From assembly GCF_008629685.1 (NCBI RefSeq), contig NZ_VWSF01000008.1, positions 62,001-126,000 on the forward strand: a stretch of DNA of 64,000 bases, in the 5' to 3' direction. A program made the translations under genes and the position numbers. Source of the stretch: Adhaeribacter rhizoryzae (GTDB lineage: Bacteria > Bacteroidota > Bacteroidia > Cytophagales > Hymenobacteraceae). This document shows, in pieces, positions 62,914 to 64,000 of the stretch (position 1 is its first letter; the number at the start of each line of letters is the position of its first letter). The notes under the pieces were generated by a model. It ran no database searches. It was not told the origin of the DNA and worked only from the letters and a program-made list of their open reading frames with translations.

Positions 62914-63852
62914 TTATTCCCCGCGCGCCTGAGCTAGTTGCTGAAATAAATCTTTTTCTTGCTCGGTTAAATTTTCGGGTAGTTGCAAATTTATTTTTAC
63001 ATACAAATCGCCGAACGTGTCGGGCTGGTTATAAACCGGGAATCCTTTGCCGCGCAGCCGCAGCATCGTGCCGTTTTTCGTTTCGGGTTTTACTTTAATT
63101 TTGAGTTGCCCGCTCATGGTATTTATAAAGGCATCCCCTCCCAAAGCGGCTTTATAAACGGGTATATCAGCATCTACGTACAGGTCGTTTCCGCGGCGGG
63201 TAAAGCGCGGGTCGGGTTCAAGCCGGAAGGTTAGGTACAAATCGCCGGGTTCGCCGCCGTTGGCGCCGGGACCACCGTTTCCTTTCAGCCTAATGGTTTG
63301 GCCATCTTCTACGCCGGGCTTAATATTAATGCGCAGGTTTTTACCGTTAACTGTTATGGTTTTGCGGCCACCGGTGTAAGCTTCGTGCAGCGGTAAAGTC
63401 AGTTCGGCGGTATAATCCTGGCCTTTAAACGAACGGCTGCGCCGGGAACCAGCCTGTTGTCCGCCACTGCCGCCCATGCCGCCAAAAATATCCCGGAAAA
63501 AATCCGAGAAATCAGTGCCCTCAAAATCGCCGCCCATGTTGCTGTAGGTGTAGCTGCCACCCGGCCGGCCGCCCTGTGCGTACTGCGACCAGTCAAATCC
63601 GCCCGGACCACCGCCGGCCTGTTCGTAACGTTTCCAATCAGCACCCAGGGTATCGTACTTTTGGCGTTTTTCATCGTCGCTGAGTACTTCGTGCGCCTCG
63701 TTTATAGCTTTAAATTTTTCTTCGGCCTCTTTGTTGCCCGGGTTTACATCCGGGTGATATTTACGGGCTAATTTCTTGTACTGCTTCTTTATCTCCTCTT
63801 TGGGGGCTTTCTTGTCAACTTCCAGTATTTTGTAATAATCTTTGTAGTCCAC
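62914..63852 (-). CDS. cbpA: Curved DNA-binding protein CbpA (DnaJ homologue without zinc fingers)
   Basis: 312 residues. J domain with HPD in [12 protein letters not shown] (about residues 5-70), a Gly-rich linker (about 78-145) and two C-terminal substrate-binding barrels ([39 protein letters not shown]). The CxxCxGxG zinc fingers of DnaJ are absent, which together with cbpM downstream fits CbpA. It stimulates DnaK and, in E. coli, binds curved DNA. Confidence 0.93.
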   Translation of the reverse strand: MDYKDYYKILEVDKKAPKEEIKKQYKKLARKYHPDVNPGNKEAEEKFKAINEAHEVLSDDEKRQKYDTLGADWKRYEQAGGGPGGFDWSQYAQGGRPGGSYTYSNMGGDFEGTDFSDFFRDIFGGMGGSGGQQAGSRRSRSFKGQDYTAELTLPLHEAYTGGRKTITVNGKNLRINIKPGVEDGQTIRLKGNGGPGANGGEPGDLYLTFRLEPDPRFTRRGNDLYVDADIPVYKAALGGDAFINTMSGQLKIKVKPETKNGTMLRLRGKGFPVYNQPDTFGDLYVKINLQLPENLTEQEKDLFQQLAQARGE

Positions 63853-64000
63853 GGTCGTGTCAGATTAAAACTGGTTAGGTTTAGATAGGTTAATAATACG
63901 GAAAACTTAATCTGATTGGTTGAATTTAGATGCCAAATCTAACCGAAGTACAGTTAGTAGCGGCTGAATAAAAAAATACTTTTGGGCCTAATACAATTTG

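Noticed and set aside
1-64000. tRNA, rRNA, CRISPR array, phage or insertion-sequence genes
   Set aside because: No T-loop or cloverleaf pattern, repeat-spacer array, integrase, transposase or phage structural gene was recognised on either strand.

Overview
The window comes from the chromosome of a Bacteroidota bacterium, most likely Cytophagales and closest in style to Hymenobacteraceae (Adhaeribacter-like). The evidence is type IX secretion and gliding genes (gldM end, gldN, a porW/sprE-type lipoprotein), a protein with a T9SS C-terminal sorting domain, several TAnnTTTG promoter boxes, a signal-peptide-bearing ATP synthase subunit a, a fused E1 alpha-beta dehydrogenase, and a bacillithiol-type YtxJ protein. 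GC content looks moderate. The family placement is inference from gene content, not a measured phylogeny. Most of the window is core chromosome with short operons. No tRNA, rRNA, CRISPR array, phage or intact insertion sequence was seen.

Layout. 1-1.1 kb: end of the gld/T9SS operon. 1.6-11.2 kb (minus): FUSC transporter, uvrC, PBP1A, PorW/SprE-like TPR lipoprotein. 11.7-13.2 kb: a secreted conserved protein, then the frameshifted 3' remnant of an M3 metallopeptidase gene. 13.4-19.5 kb: ATP synthase cluster atpI/Z-(membrane protein)-atpB-E-F-H-A-G, without beta and epsilon subunits. 19.6-26.8 kb (minus): MmcQ/YjbR, a coiled-coil J-like protein, crcB/fluC, a flavin monooxygenase, and modA-(di-Mop)-modB-modC. 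27.2-30.4 kb: ppa, a UbiA-like membrane protein, nnr. 30.5-34.4 kb (minus): nuoA-nuoB-[ParE/RelE toxin-antitoxin]-nuoC-nuoD. 34.6-43.9 kb: NHL/thioredoxin protein, sdaA alpha, SdpI-like protein, glycerophosphodiesterase, GAF protein, lutB, small unknown protein, M28 peptidase, ispF. 44.2-52.6 kb: T9SS client, M16 peptidase, E1 alpha-beta, two small basic exported proteins, ytxJ, an outer-membrane-type protein, lipA. 52.7-55.9 kb (minus): four-gene sugar cluster (mutarotase, isomerase/epimerase, zinc dehydrogenase, L-galactose/L-fucose-type aldo-keto reductase) behind a palindromic operator. 56.1-63.9 kb: DUF4136 lipoprotein, gcvP, padR plus a GldL-like membrane protein, a saccharopine/alanine-dehydrogenase-like enzyme, cbpM and cbpA.

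Several genes connect functionally. GldM/GldN and PorW belong to the secretion machine that would export the 44.2 kb client. NuoABCD and the ATP synthase are two ends of respiratory energy conversion. LipA makes the lipoyl cofactor used by 2-oxoacid dehydrogenases (E1 at 47.3 kb) and the glycine cleavage system (gcvP at 56.9 kb), and SdaA alpha also feeds from serine/glycine metabolism.

The most interesting points are: a striking excess of the palindrome AATATT across coding and non-coding DNA; a toxin-antitoxin pair inside the complex I operon; a 29-bp perfect inverted repeat ending 5 nt before the sdaA start codon; a PadR-controlled membrane protein with two GldL-like helix pairs; a clean 12-bp-arm operator before the sugar cluster; and dispersed palindromic intergenic elements. 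Nothing amounts to a clear, wholly new defence or biosynthetic system. The best candidates for undescribed biology are AATATT, the PadR/GldL-like pair, and the pair of small basic exported proteins.
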